From a virus, in the IMG/VR virus record IMGVR_UViG_3300048506_000020, positions 1 to 32,374 of that record: a stretch of DNA of 32,374 nt; one strand, given 5' to 3'. Both the position numbers and the translations under genes were made by a program. Within the stretch, counting starts at the first letter, position 1. Every line of letters starts with the position of its first letter. The notes beneath the pieces were generated by a model that saw only the letters and a list, made by a program, of their open reading frames with translations, was not told the origin of the DNA and searched no databases. This document shows positions 1-8,411 of this stretch, piece by piece.

Positions 1-948
1 ACCATTGTCATCATATACAGGATTGCCGTTTGCATCTGTTGACGGTATTAGTAGTTGTGTATCGTCTGCTGTTACTAGTTCTGCATTACCAACTTCATCA
101 CGCTGTAATGTATAAAATTTAGTTGTGTCATAACCACTTTGTGGAGCATCTGCTTCTGCTTGATCAAGAACTGCACCTGTAATTTGCATTTCTTTTTCGT
201 ATGTAGACATAATATCTTTAAGTGTATCTGCAAGTTTCCAAGCGCCACCTGGAGGAGAATCAGTAGTTTCTGATAATGCTTCGTATTTCTCACCATTGTA
301 AGAAACTATATCTCCAGGAAAGTAAGTTGAATTAGTATTGTATTCGCCTTTGTTATTTTCTTCACCTGCAACGGCATCTAAAATATCTTTAAATTCTTGT
401 GAGTCTACTAGCGGTTTACATTTTGCTCTGTATAAATGAGGATACCAAGTTACAGAAAATCCTTCTGCTGCTCTGTTAACATCTTCAATTACATAAAATC
501 TTTTAAGTGCATAATTTAAATCATTTAATGCATATTCGTCTTGTAAGTGAGGTAATTCAATAACATCACCTGCTATAATTTTTCTGCCTAGTTTTTCAAC
601 TGTGTCATTAATATGGAATGTAACAAATAATGTATCATTTTGTAAAAACAAACCAAACTGACTAAGATTAAAATCTACATCATTTACATTGTATACTCCA
701 CGTAACTGATATACATCAGGATCATATTTACGATCTCTGTTTTCAAGAAACAACATATCTTGTATATTTGTAGGATCGTCTGTACTGTACTTAGGTGTAG
801 TAGGAGTTTCTTCTCTACTGCTGCCTGGTCCCAGATATCGGTGAACAAGCACATCGGTTCCGCCTACCTGAAACATTTCCCAGGCAGTTTTATCAATAAA
901 TCTGTAATCGTTTCCCTTCTCGGGACGGTATAAACTCAGTCTTGGCAT
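1..948 (-). CDS. Virion structural protein (neck/tail region), C-terminus cut by window edge
   Basis: An open minus-strand frame of 316 codons runs off the left edge. It begins MPRLSLYRPEKGNDYRFID and continues through ENRDRKYDPDVYQLRGVYN and a GRKIIAGDVIELPHL stretch. I recognise this as a conserved structural protein of marine T4-like phages, encoded near gp13/gp14; its exact T4 counterpart is not certain (gp14-like is possible). Residues about 200-233 hold a compact Y-x2-GD-x-V-x-Y-x-G-x2-Y-x-A...W pattern like carbohydrate-binding module 5/12 (chitin-binding) domains. The ATG at 948 lies 8 nt downstream of a minus-strand GGTAAATA late box, so any leader would be only about 3 nt. It is divergent from the gp13-like gene. 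Confidence 0.75.
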   Translation of the reverse strand, partial: MPRLSLYRPEKGNDYRFIDKTAWEMFQVGGTDVLVHRYLGPGSSREETPTTPKYSTDDPTNIQDMLFLENRDRKYDPDVYQLRGVYNVNDVDFNLSQFGLFLQNDTLFVTFHINDTVEKLGRKIIAGDVIELPHLQDEYALNDLNYALKRFYVIEDVNRAAEGFSVTWYPHLYRAKCKPLVDSQEFKDILDAVAGEENNKGEYNTNSTYFPGDIVSYNGEKYEALSETTDSPPGGAWKLADTLKDIMSTYEKEMQITGAVLDQAEADAPQSGYDTTKFYTLQRDEVGNAELVTADDTQLLIPSTDANGNPVYDDNG

Positions 949-956
949 AGTATATG

Positions 957-964
957 TATTTACC
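957..964 (-). promoter_or_regulatory. T4-type late promoter box (minus strand)
   Basis: GGTAAATA on the minus strand ends 8 nt before the ATG at 948. It forms a divergent pair with the plus-strand box at 980-987. Confidence 0.55.
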
Positions 965-979
965 TAATCCGTCTCAAGG

Positions 980-987
980 CATAAATA
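980..987 (+). promoter_or_regulatory. T4-type late promoter box, leaderless type
   Basis: CATAAATA, then 5 nt (cttat), then ATG at 993. With T4 late geometry (box at -13 to -6) the first transcribed base is the A of the ATG. This decides the start of the gp13-like gene. Confidence 0.7.
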
Positions 988-992
988 CTTAT

Positions 993-1751
993 ATGAGCCA
1001 GATAGACAACGCAAAACAAGAAGTATTTGATTACGTAAAAGCAATGCTCGGCGACGGTATGATCGACGTCGAACTAGATCCCGTTCATTACGAAACAGGA
1101 TTAAAACGTGCGCTGGGAGTTTTTAGACAGCGTTCTGATAACGCAGTTGAAGAAAGTTATATTACACTTACACTTGAAAGTGAAAAGAATGATTATATTT
1201 TACCTGATGAAATACAGCAAGTAAGACAAATTTTTAGACGTTCAGTTGGTTCACGTACAGGTAACGGAACAGGCGGTACAGTATTTGAACCGTTCAACTT
1301 AGCATACACTAATACATATTTGTTAAGTTCAACCAATATGGGCGGACTTGCAACATACGAATTATTTGCAGGTTATCAAGAAATGGTAGGTAAAATGTTT
1401 GGTTCATTTATCAACTTTACTTGGAATCCGCAAAGTAAGAAACTAATTATTATGCAACGTCCTAGAGGAGAAGAACAAGTACTTCTTTGGTGTTACAATA
1501 ATAAACCTGATTACACAATTATTAATGATCAATATGCAGGACAGTGGGTTAAAGATTATACACTTGCTAATTGCAAAGTAATGCTAGGACAAGCAAGAGA
1601 AAAATTTGCTAGTATCGCAGGTCCACAAGGCGGAACTGCACTTAACGGTGCTAGTATTAAACAAGAAGGCTTTCAGGATATTGAAAGGCTGACAGCAGAA
1701 TTGGTAACACTAGTACCAGGTGGCCAAGGGTACTATTGGATTAACGGATAA
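993..1751 (+). CDS. 13: Neck/head-completion protein, gp13-like
   Basis: The product is 252 residues. The core carries short elements I associate with the gp13 neck family of marine T4-like phages: an N-terminal helix leading to a predicted beta strand with YITLTLESEKNDYILPDEI, and a C-terminal WVKDYTLANCKVMLGQ-AREKF segment followed by G-TALNG-x-I-x2-EG and a terminal helix. In T4, gp13 with gp14 closes the filled head and forms the neck to which the tail attaches. An in-frame upstream ATG exists at 954, but the late box CATAAATA at 980-987 lies inside that extension, 5 nt from the ATG at 993, so I use 993. The stop overlaps the next start (TAATG). Confidence 0.7.
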   Translation: MSQIDNAKQEVFDYVKAMLGDGMIDVELDPVHYETGLKRALGVFRQRSDNAVEESYITLTLESEKNDYILPDEIQQVRQIFRRSVGSRTGNGTGGTVFEPFNLAYTNTYLLSSTNMGGLATYELFAGYQEMVGKMFGSFINFTWNPQSKKLIIMQRPRGEEQVLLWCYNNKPDYTIINDQYAGQWVKDYTLANCKVMLGQAREKFASIAGPQGGTALNGASIKQEGFQDIERLTAELVTLVPGGQGYYWING

Positions 1752-2089
1752 TGAAAGCAACAGAATTTATATCAGAAGAGTACGAACAGTTTTATACAGA
1801 AACTGCAAAAATGGTTTGGGGACGAACTACAGGTACTGCAAAAGGTGGAAAGACCAAACTGCGTTTCCGTTGTTCAAGTGGACCTAGAGCAGGTAGACAA
1901 GTTAGTCATCCATCCAAATGCCATCAGCAGTATAATGTTGCCAAAGCACAAAAAATGAAGACGACCAGAGCAAGAACTGGTCCTACAGCAGTACGTAGAC
2001 AGCAACGTACTAAGTCTATTAACACAGCAAGTGTGTTAGCACGTAAACTTAATACGGGCAAACCAGGCCAGCCAAGACCGTATATTTAG
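1751..2089 (+). CDS. Small basic protein with capsid-targeting-like N-terminus; candidate internal head protein
   Basis: The product is 112 residues and strongly basic after residue 25, with many Lys/Arg, a CSSGPRAGRQVSHPSKCHQQ segment (two Cys, two His) and a KMKTTRARTGPTAVRRQQR stretch suited to nucleic-acid binding. The N-terminus MKATEFISEE resembles the capsid-targeting sequences of T4 internal proteins (MKTYQEFI-type), and I-S-E fits the gp21 protease consensus (L/I)-x-E. I infer a DNA-binding protein carried into the prohead and trimmed there; function is not otherwise known. The ATG overlaps the stop of the gp13-like gene, so it is translationally coupled. It could instead be a structural adaptor. 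Confidence 0.65.
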   Translation: MKATEFISEEYEQFYTETAKMVWGRTTGTAKGGKTKLRFRCSSGPRAGRQVSHPSKCHQQYNVAKAQKMKTTRARTGPTAVRRQQRTKSINTASVLARKLNTGKPGQPRPYI

Positions 2090-2091
2090 AC

Positions 2092-2119
2092 TTGACAATC
2101 CTACAGATGATGCTATAAT
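2092..2119 (+). promoter_or_regulatory. Sigma70-type early promoter
   Basis: TTGACA (2092-2097), 16-nt spacer, TATAAT (2114-2119). Both hexamers match the consensus exactly. It sits just after the stop of the basic protein and drives the dNMP kinase with a leader of about 20 nt that contains AGGAG at 2134-2138. Confidence 0.85.
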
Positions 2120-2147
2120 GTTTAGTATTACTTAGGAGATATCATTT

Positions 2148-2771
2148 ATGATTATAGGCATTTGCGGTTTTATTGGCTGCGGCAAAGACACAGTAGCAGA
2201 TTATCTAACAAACGATCACGGCTTTCGTAGAGAAAGTTTTGCAGGAACACTGAAAGATGCAGTGGCTCATATTTTTGGGTGGAATAGAGAAATGCTAGAA
2301 GGTAGATCTAAAGAAGCTCGTGAATGGCGTGAGCAAATAGATCCGTGGTGGGCAGAACGGTTAGATATGCCAACACTAACTCCAAGATGGGTGTTACAAT
2401 ATTGGGGTACAGAAGTTGCTAGAAAAGCATTCCACGATGATATTTGGGTAGCAAGTTTAGAAAATAAACTGCGTAACAGTACAGATGATGTTGTTATTAG
2501 CGACTGTAGATTTCCTAATGAAGTTGATGTGATCCATAAAGCAGGCGGAAAAGTTGTTTGGGTAAAACGTGGAGATTTGCCTAGTTGGTATACAAATGCA
2601 CAACAAGCAAATGAAGGATCAAACTATCATATCAATGAGATGAAAGTGCAAAAAATACATCCTAGCGAATGGGCGTGGATTAATAGTAAGTTTGATGCTG
2701 TAGTTGAAAATAACGGATCTATTGATCAGTTGTATGCGCAAGTAGAAAATCTACTAGTAGTCAGCCACTAA
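2148..2771 (+). CDS. 1: Deoxynucleoside monophosphate kinase (T4 gp1-like)
   Basis: The product is 207 residues. Residues 7-15 form a P-loop, GFIGCGKDT, and the protein continues with AGTLKDAVAHIFGW, a RWVLQYWGTEVAR motif and VVISDCRFPNEVDVI, the arrangement seen in T4 gene 1 and related phage dNMP kinases. The enzyme phosphorylates dNMPs to dNDPs and so feeds phage DNA synthesis in the host cytoplasm. It has its own perfect sigma70-type promoter and an AGGAG ribosome site, unlike the late genes on either side, in keeping with early expression. Its 3' end overlaps by 18 nt the convergent HNH-like gene on the other strand. Confidence 0.9.
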   Translation: MIIGICGFIGCGKDTVADYLTNDHGFRRESFAGTLKDAVAHIFGWNREMLEGRSKEAREWREQIDPWWAERLDMPTLTPRWVLQYWGTEVARKAFHDDIWVASLENKLRNSTDDVVISDCRFPNEVDVIHKAGGKVVWVKRGDLPSWYTNAQQANEGSNYHINEMKVQKIHPSEWAWINSKFDAVVENNGSIDQLYAQVENLLVVSH

Positions 2772-3089
2772 GTCACCCTGTTTCCAGCGTATATTCTCTT
2801 TAGATAATACGCTCCTACAATTAGCACATACAGTTTTAAGATTTTGCGGTCTACAATTGTCAAGGTTTTCATCTACGTGAAATACTCTGAATACTTCCTT
2901 GTGCTGTGATTTGAATCCGCATTTATCGCACTGTTTTTTAATTTTGTAACCTGCACGTTGCCATCTAGGCACACCGTGATACAGACCGTGTTTACTGCAA
3001 CCTTCACACAAACTTCTGTAGTATGTCTTTCCTTGCTTCTTATAGTTTACTGCACGGGGTCTTAATCCGCACTTACATAGTGGTCTCAT
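2754..3089 (-). CDS. HNH-like double zinc-finger protein
   Basis: The product is 111 residues. An N-terminal CKCG...CEGC knuckle is followed by CDKCGFKSQHKEVF and then FHVDENLDNCRPQNLKTVC-ANC. The second half has the shape of an HNH nuclease (Cys pair, H-x-D, N-L, Cys pair), but the last histidine of the triad is replaced (CANCR), so catalysis is uncertain. The longer in-frame start at 3155 is rejected because a minus-strand late box TGTAAATA (3102-3095) lies exactly 5 nt upstream of the ATG at 3089, and MRP-x-CxCG is a natural N-terminus. It may be a homing-type nuclease remnant or a DNA-binding late protein. Confidence 0.65.
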   Translation of the reverse strand: MRPLCKCGLRPRAVNYKKQGKTYYRSLCEGCSKHGLYHGVPRWQRAGYKIKKQCDKCGFKSQHKEVFRVFHVDENLDNCRPQNLKTVCANCRSVLSKENIRWKQGDLVADY

Positions 3090-3094
3090 ACATA

Positions 3095-3102
3095 TATTTA
3101 CA
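3095..3102 (-). promoter_or_regulatory. T4-type late promoter box (minus strand), leaderless type
   Basis: Minus-strand TGTAAATA, then TATGT, then ATG at 3089. The spacing is the same 5 nt as in the plus-strand late genes. Confidence 0.6.
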
Positions 3103-3154
3103 CCTTTTCGACCCCTTTTTATATAGGTATAAACAGCACTTTTTATCCGATCCA

Positions 3155-3162
3155 ACTAAATA
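3155..3162 (+). promoter_or_regulatory. T4-type late promoter box for the tail operon
   Basis: ACTAAATA. The expected start near 3168 gives a leader of about 53 nt, with AGGAGA at 3208-3213 and ATG at 3221. The sheath therefore has a conventional ribosome site, unlike the leaderless late genes. Confidence 0.6.
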
Positions 3163-3220
3163 CATTAGTAATACAGATTAGGTATAACAATATACTTTTA
3201 CATTACCAGGAGAAACAGGA

Positions 3221-6200
3221 ATGGCACTACAATCACCAGGCGTTGAAGTAACCGTAATAGATGAGAGTTTTTACACCCCCGCTGAACCGGGTACTACTCC
3301 TCTTATCGTGGTTGCAACAGCCCAAGATAAAATTAACGCTGCTGGCACGGGAACTGCTTCAGCGACAACAGCCGCAAATGCTGGAAAAGCATTTAAGGTT
3401 ACATCACAGAAAGAATTAGTAGATCTTTTTGGAGTTCCAAACTTTGAAAAGACAGCAAGTAATACACCAATTCACGGAAGCGAATTGAACGAATATGGTT
3501 TGTTAGCAGCATATTCATTGCTAGGCGTAAGTAACGCAGCATTTATTACACGAGCTAACGTAGACTTAGGTCAACTTGAAGGATCAGCAGATGCGCCGGG
3601 AGCGAATCCAAATGATGGTACTTGGTGGGTTGATACTAGGGGTACAACTTGGGGTATCCAGGAATGGAATGGCGCTGCAATAACAACAACAGGCGGCCAA
3701 AAGTTTACTAACAAAACTCCAATTGTATTAACTGATACAGATACAACTAAAATTGATTCCGGTACAGGATTACCTAAAGGTTCAGTAGGTGCTATCGGAG
3801 ATTATGCAATCGTTTTTGAAACAGTAGACGGTTCAGGATCATTTACTGCAAGCAAAGAAACAGCAAGAGTGTATTACAAATCCGCTGGTAATGGTGTTTC
3901 TCCAACAGCAGGTACTTGGGTACTTGTTGGTAGCAATGATTGGACTGCAAGTCACCCAACAATTACAGGTGGCACATTTACTGCATCAAGTGGTAAGTTT
4001 AGCATCAACAGTACAGACTTTGAAGTAACTGGTACACTTGACGATTTGGTAACATCAATTAACAGTCAAATTAGCAGATCACAAGGTATCTATGCTAGAA
4101 ACGTAAGCGGTAAACTTTACCTTTACGCACAAGGCAAAGAACAAGATGCTAACAACGCAGACAGTACTTTAACACAAGCAATTATTATTGATGATGCAAG
4201 TACAAGTCCAGCAGTTAACTTTAGCGACCTTGGTATTGCAAAAAATACATACTATGCACCCGCAATTCGTCAAAGCGCACACACAAGTGTTCCACAATGG
4301 AAAACACTTGATAGTGCTCCAAGACCAACAGGCAGTGTATGGATTAAAACAACTGAGCCAAACAATGGTGCAAGATGGAGAGTTTATAACTGGTCATCTG
4401 CAACAACAACTTGGAATGCAGTTAACAGTCCAATTTATGACAACGGACACACTGCGTTATATTGGTTAGACAGAAGCGGCGGCGGTGCTAACATTGCTAC
4501 TGACGCAATTTTTGTACAATCAAATGCTAACGAACATAGTGGATTTGATGCTACTCCTTCAACTGCAACATTTAGAATGTGGCGCAGAGCAGGAACAGGC
4601 AACACTACTATTAAGTCAGCAGCAGTAACAGCGTTAACATTTACAGCAGGTACAAACACATTTGAACTTGCAGAAAGTGTAAAAGGAAGTGCAAGTTTAG
4701 CAACAGCAGTAAGTGTATCATTTACAGCAACAGGTGCTACAACAGATGCAGATTTACTTGCAGATGCAGTTAACAGTGCAGGCTTTGTAAACATTGAAGC
4801 AGCAGTAACTACTGACAACGAAGTAGAAATTTTCCATAAACTAGGCGGTGACTTTAGAATGACTGACGGTGCAAATACACCGGTAGCATTGGCTTACACA
4901 GCATACAACATTGATACTTTAGCAGGAACAGCAAACTTATATGCTGCACCAGCAGGAAGCAGCGATGACTTTGTAGCAAGTAACTGGCAGCCATTAGCAG
5001 CAAGTAACTTTAAAGCAGGTGCTGATAATCCAGAAAATGAACCAGCAGACGGACAACTTTGGTACAACCCAGAGTTTAGTGAAGTTGATATTATGGTACA
5101 CAATGGTACTACTTGGGTAGGATACCAAAGTGTATACAGTACAGCATCACCAGCAGGTCCAATTGTTTCAGCAACTGAGCCAAGTGCAACTACTGGACAA
5201 AGCGATGGTACTGCACTAGTAGACGGTGATCTTTGGATTAGCACAGCAGATTTAGAGAACTTCCCAACTATTTACAGATGGAACGGAACTACACTGGCTT
5301 GGACACAGATTGATAAAACTGACCAAACTTCAGAAGAAGGTGTACTGTTTGCAGATGCACGTTTTGGTTTAGCAGGTGCTACTGGTAATACAGCAGCCGA
5401 TATCAAAGACTTACTAACAAGCAACTACTTAGATCCAGATGCTCCAGATCCTGCACTTTATCCGCAGGGAATGTTGTTATGGAACTTACGTAGAAGCGGT
5501 GGAAATGTTAAGAAGTACAACAACAACTACATTGACACAACTGCTGATAATGAAAGATTTAACAACAGTGAATCAATGACAGGGTACGCAACAGACAGAT
5601 GGACTACTGAATCAGGCAACCAAGAAGACGGTAGCGGATCATTTGGTAGAAAAGCACAGCGTATGGTTGTTACACAAGCATTGAAATCTGCAATTGACAC
5701 AAGTGATGAGATTAGAGACGAAGAAAGACGTAACTTTAACTTAATTGCTTGTCCAGGTTACACAGAAACAATGAGCAATCTTGTTAACTTAAACATTGAC
5801 AGAGGCTTAACAGCATTTGTAGTTGGTGACACACCATTTAGATTACCAGCAGATGCTACATCACTTACAAACTATGGTTCTAATGCAGAACTAGTTGTAG
5901 ATAACAACGATAACGGTATTGTTACATACGATGAGTATATGGCAGTATTTTATCCAAATGGATTTACAACAGACTTAGGTGGAGCAAACGCAGTTGTTCC
6001 TAGCTCACATATGATGCTAAGAACTATTGCACTAAGCGATCAAGTATCGTTTCCGTGGTTTGCACCAGCAGGTACAAGACGCGGTGGAATCAGCAACGCT
6101 ACAGCAGTAGGATATATTGATGCAGCAACTGGTGAATTCCAAACAGTTGCACTTAACGAAGGACAGCGTGATACGTTATATGATCAAAAGATTAACCCAA

Positions 6201-6580
6201 TTACATTCTTTAATGGTGTTGGTTTAGTTAACTACGGTCAGAAGACAAGAGGCAGAAATGCTTCTGCGCTAGACAGAATTAACGTTGCAAGATTGGTAGT
6301 ATACTTACGTAGCCAACTTAATAAACTGGCCCGTCCGTATATATTTGAACCAAATGATAAAATCACTAGAGACGAAGTCAAACAAGCAGTAGAAAGTTTA
6401 CTACTTGAGTTAGTTGGCTTAAGAGCTCTTTATGATTTCGCTGTTGTTTGTGATGAGACTAACAATACGCCAAGCAGAATTGATAGAAATGAACTATATG
6501 TTGATATTGCTATTGAACCTGTTAAGGCAATTGAGTTTATTTACATTCCATTGCGTGTCAAGAACACAGGAGAAATATAA
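3221..6580 (+). CDS. 18: Tail sheath protein (gp18), enlarged
   Basis: The product is 1119 residues, against about 660 for T4 gp18. The N-terminus (MALQSPGVEV-TVIDES) and the C-terminal half (PALYPQGMLLWNLRRSGGN, WFAPAGTRRGG, FNGVGLVNYGQKTRGRN, IDRNELYVDIAIEPVKAIEF) are the conserved contractile-sheath core. The extra length lies between residues about 125 and 700 and includes four copies of a module of the form DG-x-lW-x-(D/K/N/S)-T/P...W-NG-x-TW, near residues 131, 370, 610 and 668. These inserts probably project from the sheath surface. Sheath subunits wrap the tail tube and contract on infection. The gene is the first of a coupled sheath-tube pair; its stop overlaps the gp19 start. Confidence 0.95.
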   Translation: MALQSPGVEVTVIDESFYTPAEPGTTPLIVVATAQDKINAAGTGTASATTAANAGKAFKVTSQKELVDLFGVPNFEKTASNTPIHGSELNEYGLLAAYSLLGVSNAAFITRANVDLGQLEGSADAPGANPNDGTWWVDTRGTTWGIQEWNGAAITTTGGQKFTNKTPIVLTDTDTTKIDSGTGLPKGSVGAIGDYAIVFETVDGSGSFTASKETARVYYKSAGNGVSPTAGTWVLVGSNDWTASHPTITGGTFTASSGKFSINSTDFEVTGTLDDLVTSINSQISRSQGIYARNVSGKLYLYAQGKEQDANNADSTLTQAIIIDDASTSPAVNFSDLGIAKNTYYAPAIRQSAHTSVPQWKTLDSAPRPTGSVWIKTTEPNNGARWRVYNWSSATTTWNAVNSPIYDNGHTALYWLDRSGGGANIATDAIFVQSNANEHSGFDATPSTATFRMWRRAGTGNTTIKSAAVTALTFTAGTNTFELAESVKGSASLATAVSVSFTATGATTDADLLADAVNSAGFVNIEAAVTTDNEVEIFHKLGGDFRMTDGANTPVALAYTAYNIDTLAGTANLYAAPAGSSDDFVASNWQPLAASNFKAGADNPENEPADGQLWYNPEFSEVDIMVHNGTTWVGYQSVYSTASPAGPIVSATEPSATTGQSDGTALVDGDLWISTADLENFPTIYRWNGTTLAWTQIDKTDQTSEEGVLFADARFGLAGATGNTAADIKDLLTSNYLDPDAPDPALYPQGMLLWNLRRSGGNVKKYNNNYIDTTADNERFNNSESMTGYATDRWTTESGNQEDGSGSFGRKAQRMVVTQALKSAIDTSDEIRDEERRNFNLIACPGYTETMSNLVNLNIDRGLTAFVVGDTPFRLPADATSLTNYGSNAELVVDNNDNGIVTYDEYMAVFYPNGFTTDLGGANAVVPSSHMMLRTIALSDQVSFPWFAPAGTRRGGISNATAVGYIDAATGEFQTVALNEGQRDTLYDQKINPITFFNGVGLVNYGQKTRGRNASALDRINVARLVVYLRSQLNKLARPYIFEPNDKITRDEVKQAVESLLLELVGLRALYDFAVVCDETNNTPSRIDRNELYVDIAIEPVKAIEFIYIPLRVKNTGEI

Positions 6581-7224
6581 TGCCTATTACATCACTTAAT
6601 AACTTTGGGGTACCTACAGACGCAGGCAACCAAGTGCTCTTGATGCCAAAATTAAAGTATCGCTTCCGCGTTACTTTACTTGGATTCGGAGTAAATGCTG
6701 CCACTGAACTTACTAAGCAAGTAGTTGATGTTTCAAGACCAAAAGTTGGTTTTGAAGAAATGCCGTTAGACGTATACAACTCAAAAGTATACCTAGCAGG
6801 TAAGTATACATTTGAAACATTAGCACTTAACTTACGTGACGATGCGACAGGTGAAGTACAAAAACTTGTCGGTCAACAGGTTCAGAAACAGTTCGACTTT
6901 GTTGAACAGGCTTCTGCAAGATCTGGTATTGATTACAAATTTACAACAAAAATTGAAGTATTAGACGGTGGTAACGGAAATAACGCAGCAGGCGTTAACG
7001 TACTAGAAACACAAAATATGTACGGTTGTTTCCTAACTAACGTTGATTACGGCGATGCAAACTATGCTACTAATGAAGCGATGCAAGTTGCACTAACTAT
7101 ACGCTTTGATAATATGGTACAATGGGGTGCAGGCGAACAAGGTGTTGGTGTTGGTATTGGTGCTACTGTCGAAAGAACACTCGGCAACACTACTACTGGT
7201 GCTACTACAGCCGCTGGCGCTTAA
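6580..7224 (+). CDS. 19: Tail tube protein (gp19)
   Basis: The product is 214 residues. The start (MPITSLNNFGVPTDAGNQ) and the segments YRFRVTLLGFG, TKQVVDVSRPKVGFEEM and YLAGKYTFETLALNLRDD match T4-type tube subunits, which stack as hexamers inside the sheath and conduct DNA. The C-terminus adds a Gly/Val/Thr/Ala-rich tail (about residues 185-214) that the fold does not need. The ATG overlaps the sheath stop (taATG) with AGGAGA just upstream, so tube and sheath synthesis are coupled. A strong terminator follows at 7247-7277. Confidence 0.93.
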   Translation: MPITSLNNFGVPTDAGNQVLLMPKLKYRFRVTLLGFGVNAATELTKQVVDVSRPKVGFEEMPLDVYNSKVYLAGKYTFETLALNLRDDATGEVQKLVGQQVQKQFDFVEQASARSGIDYKFTTKIEVLDGGNGNNAAGVNVLETQNMYGCFLTNVDYGDANYATNEAMQVALTIRFDNMVQWGAGEQGVGVGIGATVERTLGNTTTGATTAAGA

Positions 7225-7246
7225 TACTAGTTTTAATAAAACCATT

Positions 7247-7277
7247 AAAAGCCCGGATTTATTTCCGGGCTTTTTTT
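7247..7277 (+). terminator. Intrinsic terminator after gp19
   Basis: An 11-bp stem, AAAAGCCCGGA / TCCGGGCTTTT (7247-7257 with 7264-7274), 6-nt loop and T tract. It separates the sheath-tube operon from the next late gene. Confidence 0.9.
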
Positions 7278-7280
7278 ATG

Positions 7281-7288
7281 GCTAAATA
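7281..7288 (+). promoter_or_regulatory. T4-type late promoter box, leaderless type
   Basis: GCTAAATA, then ATAGT (5 nt), then ATG at 7294. It lies directly behind the terminator, so there is no room for a ribosome site on the new transcript. Confidence 0.7.
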
Positions 7289-7293
7289 ATAGT

Positions 7294-8409
7294 ATGGCCA
7301 ACAAATTTACTAGATTTCTTACAGACGTATTCACAGGATTATCAAATCCTAAAGGTAGAGTAGCGAACTATACACACGCTACTAGATTGTTTATTGATGA
7401 CAATATGCGTCTGTCACCTAAACACAAATATAATTATTATGTTAGAGTTGAGCTAGATTCATCTGCACACAAAGCACCTAACTTTACTGCTAAACACGCA
7501 GAAGAAGTTGGACTGCTTGTTAAGAATATTAACTTACCAAGTTTTAAATTTGATACCGAAGTTCTTAATCAGTATAATAGAAAGAAAATTATCTATAAGA
7601 TGATTAATTATGATCCTGTACAGTTTACATTTCACGATGATAATCAAGGTGTAGTAAACGCACTTTGGGCATTGTACTATGGTTACTATGTTGCAGATAG
7701 AAACTTGCCAAATGCTGCATATGACTTTAACCATTATCGTGTTACTGATACTAATATGGACCAATATAGATATGGTCTAGATAATAATATTACAACACCA
7801 TTGTTTAAGAGTGTACAAATTTACACAATGGGACGCAGAAGATTTATCGGTTACGAATTAATTAATCCAAGGATTACTTCTTGGCAACACGGTGATTACG
7901 ATTATATGGCAGGCAGTGAACCTGCAGAAAGTACAATGCAATTACAGTACGAAGGTGTACGTTATTCAGCAGGAACTGTAAGTGAAGGTTCACCGAAAGG
8001 CTTTGCTACATTACATTATGATACTACACCTGGTCCTTTACAAATGGGCGGTGGCGGAGTAAGTAACTTACTCGGCGGCGGCGGAGTACTAGACGGACTA
8101 GAATCAGTCTTTGGTGCAGTTGGTGACGGTAGTGCATTTAGTTCACCACAAGGTTTCTTAAGTACAGCAGTAAGTGCAATTAACACTTACAAGAATGCAA
8201 AAGGATTAAGCAAAGATAGTATTCTACAAGAAGGTATTAATATTTTAACTAGTCCAGCAGGACAACAAACTGTTGCTAACACTATTAACGGAGTTGTTGG
8301 TGCAGTGTTTCCTAAAAATAGAAACACAACCGGTGAAACTAAAGCAACACCTAAAAAGGTTATTGGTAATACCGGAGAAGGAAGACAAGATAGGTTTGAT
8401 AGGGCATAG
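7294..8409 (+). CDS. Second tail-tube-like virion structural protein (gp19/gp54-type)
   Basis: The product is 371 residues. The first 230 residues (LLVKNINLPSFKFDTEVLNQ, KIIYKMINYDPVQFTFHDD, YRYGLDNN, FKSVQIYTMGRRRF-IGYELINPRI) read like the tube-fold structural protein of marine T4-like phages encoded beside gp19. From its position and fold type I infer a tube initiator or baseplate-proximal ring protein; this is not proven. Residues about 250-270 are a glycine-rich linker (GGGGVSNLLGGGGVLDG), and the C-terminal 100 residues are low-complexity/helical. Translation starts at the A of a leaderless late transcript by the promoter rule. Confidence 0.75.
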   Translation: MANKFTRFLTDVFTGLSNPKGRVANYTHATRLFIDDNMRLSPKHKYNYYVRVELDSSAHKAPNFTAKHAEEVGLLVKNINLPSFKFDTEVLNQYNRKKIIYKMINYDPVQFTFHDDNQGVVNALWALYYGYYVADRNLPNAAYDFNHYRVTDTNMDQYRYGLDNNITTPLFKSVQIYTMGRRRFIGYELINPRITSWQHGDYDYMAGSEPAESTMQLQYEGVRYSAGTVSEGSPKGFATLHYDTTPGPLQMGGGGVSNLLGGGGVLDGLESVFGAVGDGSAFSSPQGFLSTAVSAINTYKNAKGLSKDSILQEGINILTSPAGQQTVANTINGVVGAVFPKNRNTTGETKATPKKVIGNTGEGRQDRFDRA

Positions 8410-8411
8410 AT

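Noticed and set aside
75-296. 73-codon minus-strand frame
   Set aside because: It lies out of frame inside the open 316-codon structural gene on the same strand.
954-992. Upstream ATG for the gp13-like gene
   Set aside because: The late promoter box CATAAATA lies inside this extension and sits 5 nt before ATG 993.
3090-3155. Longer N-terminus for the HNH-like gene
   Set aside because: The late box at 3102-3095 (minus) is internal to it; the 22 added residues look non-coding.
4435-5244. Minus-strand frames of 116-127 codons inside the sheath gene
   Set aside because: Alanine/serine-rich shadows of the repetitive sheath insert.
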